From positions 629,001-693,000 of the forward strand of contig NZ_AP024485.1 in assembly GCF_020886695.1 (NCBI RefSeq): DNA of 64,000 nucleotides, written 5' to 3'. Made by a program: the position numbers and the translations under genes. The notes under the pieces are model-generated. The model searched no databases and was not told the origin of the DNA. It was given only the letters and a program-made list of their open reading frames with translations. The DNA comes from Pseudodesulfovibrio sediminis. GTDB lineage: Bacteria; Desulfobacterota; Desulfovibrionia; Desulfovibrionales; Desulfovibrionaceae. Below, piece after piece: positions 30,640 to 39,595 of this stretch (positions are counted from its first letter, which is position 1; every line of letters starts with the position of its first letter).

Positions 30640-31389
30640 ATGGCCTCATGGGGCAAACTTACTTTTGCGCAAAAAAAATGCGTGTCCGCCACAGGCAAAC
30701 TCATGCAGCAAACCGAAATGGTCTCCCCCGGTTCCCGTATCGGGATGGCCATATCCGGCGGCGTTGACAGTTTTCTCATGCTCAAGGTGCTCACCATCCG
30801 CCAGGCCATCATGCCCTTTCCTGTCGAATTAATGGTGTTGCATATCAATCCGGGCTTTGACGCGACTTCGCACGCACCGTTGGTTGACTGGTGCGCCGAA
30901 AACGGCCTCTCCGCCCACATAGAGCTCACGGATTTCGGCCCCCGCGCCCACACCGAGGAAAACCGCAAGAACTCCCCTTGTTTCTACTGCGCCATGCAAC
31001 GGCGCAAACGACTCTTCGAACTATGCCGAGACTATGACCTGACGCACTTGGCATTCGGCCATAACGCCGACGACAACGTCGTGACGTTTTTCATGAATAT
31101 CTTCCAAAACGGCCGCGTTGCGGGCCTTGGTGTCAATGAACCATTTTTTGACGGCAAACTTCAGGTCATCCGCCCGACCATGCTGTTGGATAAAAAAACC
31201 GTCATAACAGCATCGAAACAATGGGAATTGCCCATCTGGAAAAACATATGCCCTTCGAATGGAGAGACAAAACGCGATGAAATTCATGATTGGTTGAAGA
31301 GCATGTGGAAAAATGATAAACGTATAAAAAACAACGTGTTCAATGCAATAACTCGCCAACAGGTTGACTTGACAAGAAAAAAAGTCTAG
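30640..31389 (+). CDS. TtcA-like tRNA sulfurtransferase (PP-loop ATPase)
   Basis: A 249-residue PP-loop enzyme related to TtcA, which makes 2-thiocytidine at tRNA position 32 using ATP and an iron-sulfur cluster. The ATP loop is SGGVDS at 39-44 (TtcA usually has SGGKDS). The cluster cysteines are C114 and C117 in SPCFYCAMQRRKR and probably C204 in KNICPSN. FGHNADDNVVTFFMNIF at 139-155 is also typical. The reading frame opens at a TTG further upstream, but GGGAG eight bases before the ATG at 30640 fixes the start. The lysine-to-valine change leaves room for a different tRNA or sulfur-transfer target. Confidence 0.8.
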   Translation: MASWGKLTFAQKKCVSATGKLMQQTEMVSPGSRIGMAISGGVDSFLMLKVLTIRQAIMPFPVELMVLHINPGFDATSHAPLVDWCAENGLSAHIELTDFGPRAHTEENRKNSPCFYCAMQRRKRLFELCRDYDLTHLAFGHNADDNVVTFFMNIFQNGRVAGLGVNEPFFDGKLQVIRPTMLLDKKTVITASKQWELPIWKNICPSNGETKRDEIHDWLKSMWKNDKRIKNNVFNAITRQQVDLTRKKV

Positions 31390-31453
31390 ACTAATAACAC
31401 TCAAAGTTGCAGATTGTTTTCTGTATAATTTTTAATAACCAACTGGAAAGGCA

Positions 31454-32359
31454 ATGCTTTTCAGAAATTATCATATAGTCGTATTCAAAGACAAACAGGG
31501 AACTTGCAAAAAATTCCAACTGAAAGGTTGGTTTATTGTTGCGCTTTTCTTCCTTACAGTCTCTATGGCCGCCGGCAATGTTGTTCTCTGGAAAAAATAT
31601 GCGCAGCATGCCCGAGTCGAGCAAGGCCTTTCGATCGCAGAAAAGACTGTCCAGGAACAAAAAACCCAGCTTCTCTCCCTTTCCCAAAAAATTACCGCAA
31701 TTCAAAAGAACCTCGGTCGTATTCGGGACTTTGATTCCAAACTCCGTGTCATGATCAATCTCGATCAGGACGGCAGTCAGGCATCGGCCCCCAAGGGTGG
31801 ATCTACCAACGAGAATTTCTCAAAGGACTACCTCCCCTTGTATCGCCAGGAACTTCTGGCTCGCAAAATGCACGAGTTTCTTCGTCAGTTGAATATGGAA
31901 GCCCGGCTTGAGGAAGTACGTCAGCAGGAGATCATGCATACCCTGCGGAACAACAAAAGCATCCTTGAAGCCACCCCTTCCATCTGGCCTACTTCCGGTT
32001 GGGTAACATCTGGCTTCGCCTGGAGAACGTCTCCCTTCACCGGCAAAAGAGAATTCCACAAAGGCATTGATATTTCCGCACCGCGCGGCACGCCGATCTA
32101 CGCTCCGGCCCGAGGCACTGTGACCTTTTCCGGTCGTGATGGTTCATACGGCTTATCCATCAGACTCAAACACAATGCCAGCCTGGCTACCCGTTTTGCG
32201 CATCTGCACCGCATTGCCATCAAATCCGGCCAGGTGGTCACCAGAGGCGAACTCATCGGTTATGTCGGCAATACTGGGCGAAGCACTGGCCCGCACCTTC
32301 ATTACGAAGTTCGCTTGAATGGCGTTCCGGTCAACCCCAAACGGTATATACTTAACTAG
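31454..32359 (+). CDS. M23-family peptidoglycan endopeptidase, membrane-anchored
   Basis: A 301-residue protein with one N-terminal membrane helix (about 28-48), a coiled-coil region (about 55-95) and a C-terminal LytM/M23 domain. The zinc ligands are in FHKGIDIS and in HLHYEV, with the intermediate HLHRIA. It should cleave peptide cross-links in the periplasm or, with coiled coil and position just ahead of the flagellar genes, could help remodel the wall. GGAAAGG precedes the ATG. Confidence 0.88.
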   Translation: MLFRNYHIVVFKDKQGTCKKFQLKGWFIVALFFLTVSMAAGNVVLWKKYAQHARVEQGLSIAEKTVQEQKTQLLSLSQKITAIQKNLGRIRDFDSKLRVMINLDQDGSQASAPKGGSTNENFSKDYLPLYRQELLARKMHEFLRQLNMEARLEEVRQQEIMHTLRNNKSILEATPSIWPTSGWVTSGFAWRTSPFTGKREFHKGIDISAPRGTPIYAPARGTVTFSGRDGSYGLSIRLKHNASLATRFAHLHRIAIKSGQVVTRGELIGYVGNTGRSTGPHLHYEVRLNGVPVNPKRYILN

Positions 32360-32382
32360 CGGACCTGGTTACATGACTTTTT

Positions 32383-32425
32383 CAGGCCCTTTTGGAATGT
32401 GGAATTCCAAAAGGGCCTGTTTTTT
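32383..32425 (+). terminator. Rho-independent terminator
   Basis: A 16-bp perfect stem (32383-32398 with 32404-32419) followed by six T residues ends the M23 peptidase gene and separates it from the flagellar operon. Confidence 0.95.
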
Positions 32426-32449
32426 GAGAGAAAGACGTAGAGAGTTGAT

Positions 32450-32465
32450 TGGTTCAAGTTTTGCA
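32450..32465 (+). promoter_or_regulatory. Candidate sigma-54 promoter ahead of fliR
   Basis: TGGTTCAAGTTTTGCA has GG (32451-32452) and GC (32463-32464) ten bases apart, and the TTGCA half is perfect. However, the start point would fall at about 32476, one base before the fliR ATG, leaving almost no leader. The match could be chance. Confidence 0.3.
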
Positions 32466-32476
32466 ACGAGATTTTA

Positions 32477-33265
32477 ATGGACTTTTTTGGATTCAACCCG
32501 AGTAACATACTCAGCTTTTTTCTCACACTGTTCAGAATCAGTGTGGTCCTCTTCCTGATGCCTTTTTTCGGAGGAAAATCCATCCCGAATCTGGTCAAAG
32601 GCGCAGTCATGCTCGTGCTCTCAATGGCTCTTTGGCCAAAGCTCTCCTTTCCCGGTTCAATGATGCCGGTAGGGTGGGACATAGTCATCATGTTCATCGG
32701 CGAACTTCTGCTCGGCCTCATCCTTGGCATGCTCATCAACTTTCTGTTTGCTGCGGTACAACTTGGTGGCCAGATTGTCGGCTTCCAGATGGGCTTTTCC
32801 ATGGTCAACGTTGTTGATCCTATCACCGGCACAAGCAACGCCGTCACGGCTCACTTCCTCTACATGTGCACCATGCTGACCTTTCTTGTTTTGAATGGGC
32901 ATCTCTTTCTCATCAACGCCATGGCCATGAGTTTTGACTACATCCCTCCCGGAGGTCTTCTCCTGAGTCAAAATCTCGTTACCAATCTCCTTGATTTTTC
33001 CAATATCATGTTTGTACTGGCCATCAAGATTGCCGCTCCGATCATGGCTGCCCTCTTCCTGGTCGACCTTGCATTGGCCTTGATCTCCAGAGCAGCACCG
33101 CAAATGCATGTCCTGGTTCTCGGATTTCCAATCAAAATCACTGTTGGATTTTTCTTTCTCGGATTTATTTTTACCATCATGTCACAGTACGTCGGCGACT
33201 TTCTCACCACGTGGAACCATATGAATGAAAACATCCTGAAACTCGGTTCTCCCCTGAACTTCTAA
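32477..33265 (+). CDS. fliR: Flagellar export apparatus protein FliR
   Basis: A 262-residue inner-membrane protein of the flagellar type III export gate. Family features include the N-terminal LTLFRISVVLFLMPFFG, GLILGMLINFLFAAVQLGGQIVGFQMGFSM and the helical C-terminus. The order fliR-flhB-flhA is as expected for Desulfovibrio flagellar clusters. The Shine-Dalgarno is weak (GAG). Confidence 0.94.
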   Translation: MDFFGFNPSNILSFFLTLFRISVVLFLMPFFGGKSIPNLVKGAVMLVLSMALWPKLSFPGSMMPVGWDIVIMFIGELLLGLILGMLINFLFAAVQLGGQIVGFQMGFSMVNVVDPITGTSNAVTAHFLYMCTMLTFLVLNGHLFLINAMAMSFDYIPPGGLLLSQNLVTNLLDFSNIMFVLAIKIAAPIMAALFLVDLALALISRAAPQMHVLVLGFPIKITVGFFFLGFIFTIMSQYVGDFLTTWNHMNENILKLGSPLNF

Positions 33266-33274
33266 GGTACCCTC

Positions 33275-34342
33275 ATGATAGGCCAGGAAGATCCAAGTAA
33301 AACCGAAAAAGCCACTGGAAAACGACGCGATAAACAGCGAAATGATGGCAATGTCGCCAAGGGAGAAGAAATCTCCAAGGTGATGGTCCTGCTTGCGGGT
33401 GTCGTCTCACTCCGCATTTTCATCGGCTATTATTACGAACAGTTTTACGAAATCTATCATTGGACCTTCTCAGAAGCCATCAATCTGCAAGTTGACAAGA
33501 ACATGGCCTATACCCTGTTTGTCTGGGGTTTGAAAAAAATGGCTATCCTGACGGTGCCTTTCATGTTGGTGATCGCCTTTGTAGCCTGGCTCACCGGTCG
33601 ATTGCAGGTCGGCCCACTGTGGACGACAAAACCCCTCAAACCCAAATTCGACAAACTCACAAACATCATGGGCGGCTTGAAGAAGCTCATGCTCAGTCCG
33701 GATACCCTCATCAAGCTGGCAAAAAGCCTCCTTCAGGCATTGGCCGTGGGTATCGCGCCCTACATCGTCATCAAACAGGAAATGCCCAACCTGCTCCCCC
33801 TATTTCACGCCAATGTCCATGGCATCATCGCATTTCTTCTCTCTAGCGGATACAGAATGGCCTGTTATGCACTCGTGCCCATGATCATCATAGCCATCGT
33901 CGATCTGGTGTACCAACGCTGGAATTATGAAGAGCAGATCAAAATGACCAAGGACGAGGTCAAAGACGAGCGCAAGCAGGCCGAGGGTGACCCCAAGGTC
34001 AAACAGAAACAACGTGCAAAAATGATGGAAATGATGGCGTCCAGAATGTTTCAGGATATCCCCAAAGCTGATGTCGTCATCACCAACCCCACTCATTTTG
34101 CCATAGCCCTTCAATATGACGCCATGGTCGCACCAGCTCCACGAGTTCTTGCAAAAGGCGTTAACCGTCTCGCAGAACGAATCAAGGAAGTTGCACGAGA
34201 ACACTCCATTCCCATTGAACAGAACGCCCCCTTGGCACAGGCTTTGTATAAACAAGTCGAGATCGGGGATACTATCCCGGAGGAACTGTTTCAAGCAGTG
34301 GCAGCGATTCTGGCAAAGCTGGAAAAATTCAAGAGTCGCTAG
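33275..34342 (+). CDS. flhB: Flagellar export switch protein FlhB
   Basis: A 355-residue component of the flagellar export gate that controls the change from rod/hook to filament substrates. The N-terminus (EDPSKTEKATGKRRDKQR) and four membrane helices are followed by the cytoplasmic domain with the self-cleavage motif NPTH in VVITNPTHFAIALQYD. It follows fliR after nine bases. Confidence 0.96.
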   Translation: MIGQEDPSKTEKATGKRRDKQRNDGNVAKGEEISKVMVLLAGVVSLRIFIGYYYEQFYEIYHWTFSEAINLQVDKNMAYTLFVWGLKKMAILTVPFMLVIAFVAWLTGRLQVGPLWTTKPLKPKFDKLTNIMGGLKKLMLSPDTLIKLAKSLLQALAVGIAPYIVIKQEMPNLLPLFHANVHGIIAFLLSSGYRMACYALVPMIIIAIVDLVYQRWNYEEQIKMTKDEVKDERKQAEGDPKVKQKQRAKMMEMMASRMFQDIPKADVVITNPTHFAIALQYDAMVAPAPRVLAKGVNRLAERIKEVAREHSIPIEQNAPLAQALYKQVEIGDTIPEELFQAVAAILAKLEKFKSR

Positions 34343-34408
34343 GGGTTTACGCAAAACTCAGCCCACCTCCAGGTCCCTATGAAAAACCGACCAAGAGGTG
34401 TCAAAAAC

Positions 34409-36508
34409 ATGGCTCAGTCTTCAAACAAATCACTGGTCCCTCAGATAGACTACTCCAAGTTTGCCAAATCCGGCGATATTCTTCTTGCCAGTGGTGTTGT
34501 GACGATTCTCTTTGTCATGCTCATTCCGCTGCCGACACCCTTCATCGATTTTATGCTTACAGTCTCCATTTCTTTGGGACTCGTCATTCTGGTCACGGCC
34601 ATGTTCATGACCTCTCCTCTTGAGTTTTCCATCTTTCCCTCCCTTCTGCTGGTCACCACTCTGCTCCGCTTGGCGCTCAACGTAGCGACTACGCGAGCCA
34701 TTCTCCTGCATGGAGATGAAGGTTCGTCAGCGGCGGGATCAGTCATTGAGAGTTTCGGTGAATTCGTTGTCGGCGGTAACTATGTCATCGGCATCGTCAT
34801 CTTCATGATTCTGTTTATCTTGAACAAAACCGTTATCGTCTCAGGTACAACCCGTATCGCTGAGGTCGCCGCCCGCTTCACCCTTGATGCCATGCCCGGT
34901 AAGCAGATGGCTGTTGAAGCCGACCTCAATGCAGGCCTCATCGATGAAAAGGAAGCCAATGAAAAACGTGAATACATGCGCCGTGAAGCCGACTTCTATG
35001 GAGCCATGGACGGTGCAGGCAAGTTCGTATCCGGTGATGTCAAAGCCGGCCTCATGATCACCGGCATCAACCTGATCGGCGGGTTCCTGATCGGTATCAT
35101 TCAAAAAGACATGCAATGGATGGATGCCGCTCAGACATACACCCTGCTGACCATTGGTGATGGTCTGGTCGCGACTATCCCCTCGCTGATCATCTCGACC
35201 TCTGCCGGTATCATCGTTTCCCGCGCAGCAGCCGAGGCCAAGATGGGCGAAGAATTCATCGGCCAGCTTTCTTTCCACCACCGCGCTCTGAAACTGGTAT
35301 CCGTCATCCTTGTAATCTTCGGTATCGTGCCGGGAATGCCGACAATCCCCTTCCTGACACTGGCAGTTATCGTCTTCGGAGTGGGATACTTCTCTGCCAA
35401 ACAACAGGAAGAACTCGGCCTGCATGAAGAAGAACACGAACAAAAAGATGTTGGTACCCTTGATACCCCGGAAGAGGTACAGGCCCTGCTCCCGCTTGAT
35501 CAACTGGAACTGGAAGTCGGATACGGACTCATTCCTCTCGTGGACGAAGAACAAAGCGGAAACCTGCTTTCACGCATTCGCTCCATCCGTCGGCAGTTTG
35601 CTCTGGACATGGGCGTTGTGGTCCCATCACTGCACCTGCGCGACAACCTTCAATTGAAGCCCGGCGAATACCGTGTGCTTATCAAGGGCAACCCTGTTGC
35701 CAGTGCGGAACTGCTGATCGACCATTATCTGGCCATGGACCCCGGCGATGCCAAACACCGTATCCAAGGCGTCGAAACCGTGGAACCTGCGTTCAATCTG
35801 CCTGCTGTCTGGATCCCGGAAGCACAGAAGGAAGAAGCCATGCTTGCAGGCTATACCGTTGTCGATCCGTCTACGGTTATTGCCACCCACCTCACGGAAG
35901 TCTTCAGACACAACCTGCACGAATTCCTTGGCCGCCAGGAAACCCAGGAGCTGCTGGACAACCTGTCCAAGCGTGCCCCCAAGGCTGTGGAAAGCCTTGT
36001 CCCGGCAGTGCTCTCCATCGGCGGTGTCCAGAAAGTGCTCCAGGCTCTGGTGGAAGAAAACGTCTCCATCCGCGACCTGCTCACCATCGTGGAAACACTG
36101 GCCGATTACGGCGGGGCCACTCAGGACCCGGTCCAACTCACGGAATATGTCCGTGCCAAAATGGGCAGAACCATCGTCAAGCCCTATACCGGAGAAGAAG
36201 GCGTACTGCCTATTATCACCATGAGTCCCCAGATAGACGAGATACTTGGAAACGCCATGCGCCCTGCCGAACAAGGTGGCTACCTGGCCTTGGAACCGGG
36301 AGTGGCACAACGCCTTATCCAGGCTATCAACAAATCCACTGAGGACGCCATGGTGGCGGACGGACAACCCATACTTTTGGTGGCTCCCCAGCTTAGAGCT
36401 CAACTCGCACGACTGTTGACCCGATTCATCCCGACCCTGCCGGTCATTTCTCAAGCCGAAATTCCAGCAGATGTCAAAATTCAGTCAGCAGCAACTGTCG
36501 AAATTTAG
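34409..36508 (+). CDS. flhA: Flagellar export protein FlhA
   Basis: A 699-residue export-gate protein with about eight N-terminal membrane helices (to about residue 320) and a large cytoplasmic domain. The FHIPEP signature region (VIVSGTTRIAEVAARFTLDAMPGKQMAVEADLNAG, described by position near residues 140-175) is well kept. The ORF opens at an ATG 30 bases upstream, but AGAGGTG lies eight bases before the ATG at 34409, giving a length normal for the family. It is followed nine bases later by flhF. Confidence 0.96.
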   Translation: MAQSSNKSLVPQIDYSKFAKSGDILLASGVVTILFVMLIPLPTPFIDFMLTVSISLGLVILVTAMFMTSPLEFSIFPSLLLVTTLLRLALNVATTRAILLHGDEGSSAAGSVIESFGEFVVGGNYVIGIVIFMILFILNKTVIVSGTTRIAEVAARFTLDAMPGKQMAVEADLNAGLIDEKEANEKREYMRREADFYGAMDGAGKFVSGDVKAGLMITGINLIGGFLIGIIQKDMQWMDAAQTYTLLTIGDGLVATIPSLIISTSAGIIVSRAAAEAKMGEEFIGQLSFHHRALKLVSVILVIFGIVPGMPTIPFLTLAVIVFGVGYFSAKQQEELGLHEEEHEQKDVGTLDTPEEVQALLPLDQLELEVGYGLIPLVDEEQSGNLLSRIRSIRRQFALDMGVVVPSLHLRDNLQLKPGEYRVLIKGNPVASAELLIDHYLAMDPGDAKHRIQGVETVEPAFNLPAVWIPEAQKEEAMLAGYTVVDPSTVIATHLTEVFRHNLHEFLGRQETQELLDNLSKRAPKAVESLVPAVLSIGGVQKVLQALVEENVSIRDLLTIVETLADYGGATQDPVQLTEYVRAKMGRTIVKPYTGEEGVLPIITMSPQIDEILGNAMRPAEQGGYLALEPGVAQRLIQAINKSTEDAMVADGQPILLVAPQLRAQLARLLTRFIPTLPVISQAEIPADVKIQSAATVEI

Positions 36509-36517
36509 GAACTGATT

Positions 36518-37591
36518 ATGAGAATGAAGACGTTCAGGGCCGCAACCTCCACAGCGGCATTTGCAAAGGTCAAGGCGGAACTTGGTAATGACGCCGTGAT
36601 CCTGTCAAACAAGACCATCACCGAGGACGGATGCAAAGGCTGCGAAATAGTAGCCGCAGTGGACAACCAGCCGGTTATGTCCGCACCGCCGAACACGAAG
36701 GAAAACGTGGTCGACGCCGCGCTCAAGGAGAGCGTTGGGTGGCAGCGTGAGTGGAGCCAGATCAAGGGACAGATCATGCAGCTCATGAAGCCGCAAATGG
36801 ATATGGATCGCCTCTCGCCCAAGCAGAAAATCGCTCTGGAGTATCTGGAACGAGAAGATGTGGACGAAAAAGTGCTGACAAAGATTTATTGTGACCTGCG
36901 AGAAGATCCGAAAGGGTCCATAATGACCACACTGGATCCCATGGTCAAAGCAACGCCGTTCACTCCCCGGAACTGGCCAAACACCTTTCATGCCTTTGCA
37001 GGGCCCGGCGGCGCAGGCAAGACCTCCACGCTGGTACGTCTGGCTCTCAAAATTAAAAAGGAAAGCCCCAGAACGCGTATCTGTCTGGCCACGGCCGATG
37101 GCGGGCGAGGCAAGGGGCGCCTTGTCCTCAAGCACTACGCAGAGCTTTCCGGCCTGGCTTTCAGGGAAATTATCACCCGGGACGATGTCGCTTTACTGCA
37201 ACAGGAAGCTTCGCAGTTTGATATGATCCTCATTGACCTTCCCGGCCTTTCCGGCAAGACCAACCTCACAGAGTGGACGCAGCTCTACGGGTTGCAAAAC
37301 CTCCCCGAGCTTTCCATACACCTTGTCCTCAACCCGTATTATAGCACCGCTCAATTCGAGCGTTTTGTCGAGAAATATAAAAGTGAACAACTTGCAAGCG
37401 TTATCTGGACGAAACTCGACGAAACCTGTACATTCGGTTTACTATTGAACATGGCGTTCGCCAGCGGGCTGCCGATTTCCGCCCTTTCGTACGGTACCGG
37501 TTTGAAAAACAGCATTGCCACGGCCGCAGAGGATTCCATTTGGCGTCTTTTGTTCATGCGCACACTACCTAATGGCGACATTCAACCTTAA
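36518..37591 (+). CDS. flhF: Flagellar biosynthesis GTPase FlhF
   Basis: A 357-residue SRP-type GTPase that places the flagellum at the pole. The N-terminal basic B domain (KTFRAATSTAAFAKVKAELG) is followed by the NG domain with P-loop GPGGAGKT (near residue 165), DLPGLSGK and TKLDE. It is adjacent to flhG, its ATPase partner, which fits polar flagellation. Confidence 0.95.
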   Translation: MRMKTFRAATSTAAFAKVKAELGNDAVILSNKTITEDGCKGCEIVAAVDNQPVMSAPPNTKENVVDAALKESVGWQREWSQIKGQIMQLMKPQMDMDRLSPKQKIALEYLEREDVDEKVLTKIYCDLREDPKGSIMTTLDPMVKATPFTPRNWPNTFHAFAGPGGAGKTSTLVRLALKIKKESPRTRICLATADGGRGKGRLVLKHYAELSGLAFREIITRDDVALLQQEASQFDMILIDLPGLSGKTNLTEWTQLYGLQNLPELSIHLVLNPYYSTAQFERFVEKYKSEQLASVIWTKLDETCTFGLLLNMAFASGLPISALSYGTGLKNSIATAAEDSIWRLLFMRTLPNGDIQP

Positions 37592-37608
37592 GGAGCAAGG
37601 CACACGCC

Positions 37609-38436
37609 ATGAGTTCGAATTTACCTATGGTTCTCTCGGTAACCTCCGGCAAGGGCGGTGTTGGCAAGACCAACATGTCAGTCAACCTTGCGTACTCTCT
37701 CAGTGCCGCGGGCAAAAATGTCATCCTGCTCGACGCCGACCTCGGGTTGGCCAATGTGGACGTCATTCTTGGAGTGGCCCCGAAGCTCAATCTTTTCCAT
37801 CTCTTCCATGAGAACATGACCATAGACAAGATCCTGTATGAAACGCCGTACGGATTCCGTATCCTGCCCGCCTCTTCAGGCGTCAGCGACATGGTCAGTC
37901 TTGACACAGGCCAGAAACTCGACCTTCTGGATGCCATGGATACTCTGGACGACAAAATCGACTACTTCATCGTGGATACGGGCGCAGGCATCAACGACAA
38001 TGTCCTCTACTTCAATCTTGCCGTGCAGGAACGTCTCCTTGTCATCACTCCCGAACCCACGTCCCTGACAGACGCATATGCCCTCATCAAGGTACTCAAG
38101 CTACACCACGGCGTAGAACGCTTCCGTGTACTGGTGAACATGGTCAAGGACAAGAAGACAGCCAAAGACGTCTACATCAAACTCCTGAATGCCTGTGACC
38201 ATTTTCTGGATGGCATTTCACTTGATCTTGTGGGCTTTATCCCCTTTGATCCCAACGTCCGCAACGCGGTGATTGCTCAAACACCGTTTTGTCATAAATT
38301 TCCCAAGACTCCGGCCAGTGTGGCCGTGCGTCAAACGGCTCAGATAATAAACACCTGGCAGGCGACAAACAATACCGATGGCAATATTAAGTTCTTCTGG
38401 AAAAAACTCCTCTTCCAAGAACGATCCGTGGCTTGA
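37609..38436 (+). CDS. flhG: Flagellar number regulator FlhG (MinD-like ATPase)
   Basis: A 275-residue MinD/ParA-family ATPase that limits flagellar number with FlhF. The deviant Walker A motif is SGKGGVGKTN at residues 13-22, with LLDADLGLANVD and the membrane-associated C-terminus. AAGGAG is 13 bases upstream of the ATG, longer than usual. Its 3' end overlaps the fliA start by 59 bases in another frame. Confidence 0.93.
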   Translation: MSSNLPMVLSVTSGKGGVGKTNMSVNLAYSLSAAGKNVILLDADLGLANVDVILGVAPKLNLFHLFHENMTIDKILYETPYGFRILPASSGVSDMVSLDTGQKLDLLDAMDTLDDKIDYFIVDTGAGINDNVLYFNLAVQERLLVITPEPTSLTDAYALIKVLKLHHGVERFRVLVNMVKDKKTAKDVYIKLLNACDHFLDGISLDLVGFIPFDPNVRNAVIAQTPFCHKFPKTPASVAVRQTAQIINTWQATNNTDGNIKFFWKKLLFQERSVA

Positions 38437-39163
38437 TCTGGAAAAGGGCGTCAAAAAATGGGACGAGTTCTCACCCAGAGACAGGGAGAACATCGTCCGC
38501 TTCTACGCGCCCAAAATTCGGATTCTCGCTCTCAGACTCAAGGCAAAACTGCCGCAAAGTGTTGAACTCAACGAGCTCATCAGTGCAGGTAGTCTTGGTC
38601 TGCTTGACGCCTTGAGTAAGTTCAATCCGGAATTGCGCATCAAGTTTGACACGTACTCGGAAAACCGCATCAAGGGAGCCATGCTAGACGAGTTGCGCCG
38701 CATGGACTGGTTTTCGAGAGGGCTCAGGCAAAAAGTCAAAGTGCTCGAAGACGCCATGCGTCAAATTGAGCATGAAACAGGTCGTCCGGCCACTGCGGAG
38801 CAGCTGCAGCACCACACAGGCATGACCGAAAAAGAGGTGCAGAATGGACTTGAAGCACTTCATAATCAAGTGTGTCTGAGTCTTGATAGTTTTCAGGAAA
38901 ATTTAATAGGTCAAAAAAACATGACTGATGATGAACCATTTCAGTCTGCGGCCTTTCAGGAGATTGTTGACAAAGTAGCCAATCTCATTGAAGAATTGAC
39001 GCCAAGAGAAAAATTGGTCATATCTTTATATTATGGCGAGGAATTGAACATGAAGGAAACTGCCGAGGTTATGGACATAACCGAAGGTCGGGTTTCCCAA
39101 CTGCATTCTCAAGCATTGATTAAATTGAGAAAAACGTTCCGAGACCGATATGAGAACGAATAG
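38378..39163 (+). CDS. fliA: Flagellar sigma factor FliA (sigma-28)
   Basis: A 261-residue sigma-70-family factor for late flagellar genes. Region 2 (LISAGSLGLLDALSKFNP and the DTYSENRIKGAMLDELRRMDW part), region 3 and region 4 (LTPREKLVISLYYGEELNMKETAEVMDITEGRVSQLHSQALIKLR, near residues 210-250) are complete. No in-frame ATG, GTG or TTG lies between 38378 and region 1.2, so the long overlap with flhG is probably real. There is no good Shine-Dalgarno; translation is likely coupled to flhG. Confidence 0.93.
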   Translation: MAILSSSGKNSSSKNDPWLDLEKGVKKWDEFSPRDRENIVRFYAPKIRILALRLKAKLPQSVELNELISAGSLGLLDALSKFNPELRIKFDTYSENRIKGAMLDELRRMDWFSRGLRQKVKVLEDAMRQIEHETGRPATAEQLQHHTGMTEKEVQNGLEALHNQVCLSLDSFQENLIGQKNMTDDEPFQSAAFQEIVDKVANLIEELTPREKLVISLYYGEELNMKETAEVMDITEGRVSQLHSQALIKLRKTFRDRYENE

Positions 39164-39184
39164 AACACAGAGAAGGAGATTTTA

Positions 39185-39565
39185 ATGAGTTACGATAAAA
39201 ACATGCGCGTTCTGGTTGTAGATGATTTCTCCACCATGCGTAAAATTATCAAGAATATTCTTCGTCAGATTGGCTTTACCAATATCGTTGAAGCCGATGA
39301 TGGTTCCACCGCCTGGGAAGTCCTGAACAAAGACAACATCGACTTCATTGTCTCCGACTGGAACATGCCGACCATGTCCGGTATCGAGCTGCTCCGCAAG
39401 GTTCGCGGAAGCGAAGAATACGCAGATATTCCTTTCCTGATGGTTACCGCTGAAGCACAGCAGGAGAACATCATTGAAGCTGTCCAGGCCAAAGTGTCCA
39501 ATTATATCGTCAAGCCGTTCACTCCCGAAACACTGGGCCAGAAGATCGACAAAATCTTCGCCTAA
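39185..39565 (+). CDS. cheY: Chemotaxis response regulator CheY
   Basis: A 126-residue single receiver domain. The active site is canonical: DD in VVDDFSTMR, the phosphorylation aspartate in VSDWNMP, threonine in MVTAEA and lysine in IVKPFTPE. When phosphorylated it binds FliM and changes motor direction. AAGGAG lies seven bases before the ATG. It sits directly after fliA and before fliL. Confidence 0.93.
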   Translation: MSYDKNMRVLVVDDFSTMRKIIKNILRQIGFTNIVEADDGSTAWEVLNKDNIDFIVSDWNMPTMSGIELLRKVRGSEEYADIPFLMVTAEAQQENIIEAVQAKVSNYIVKPFTPETLGQKIDKIFA

Positions 39566-39595
39566 CCGCCCACCAAAAGCCGGTAGGCGATAACA

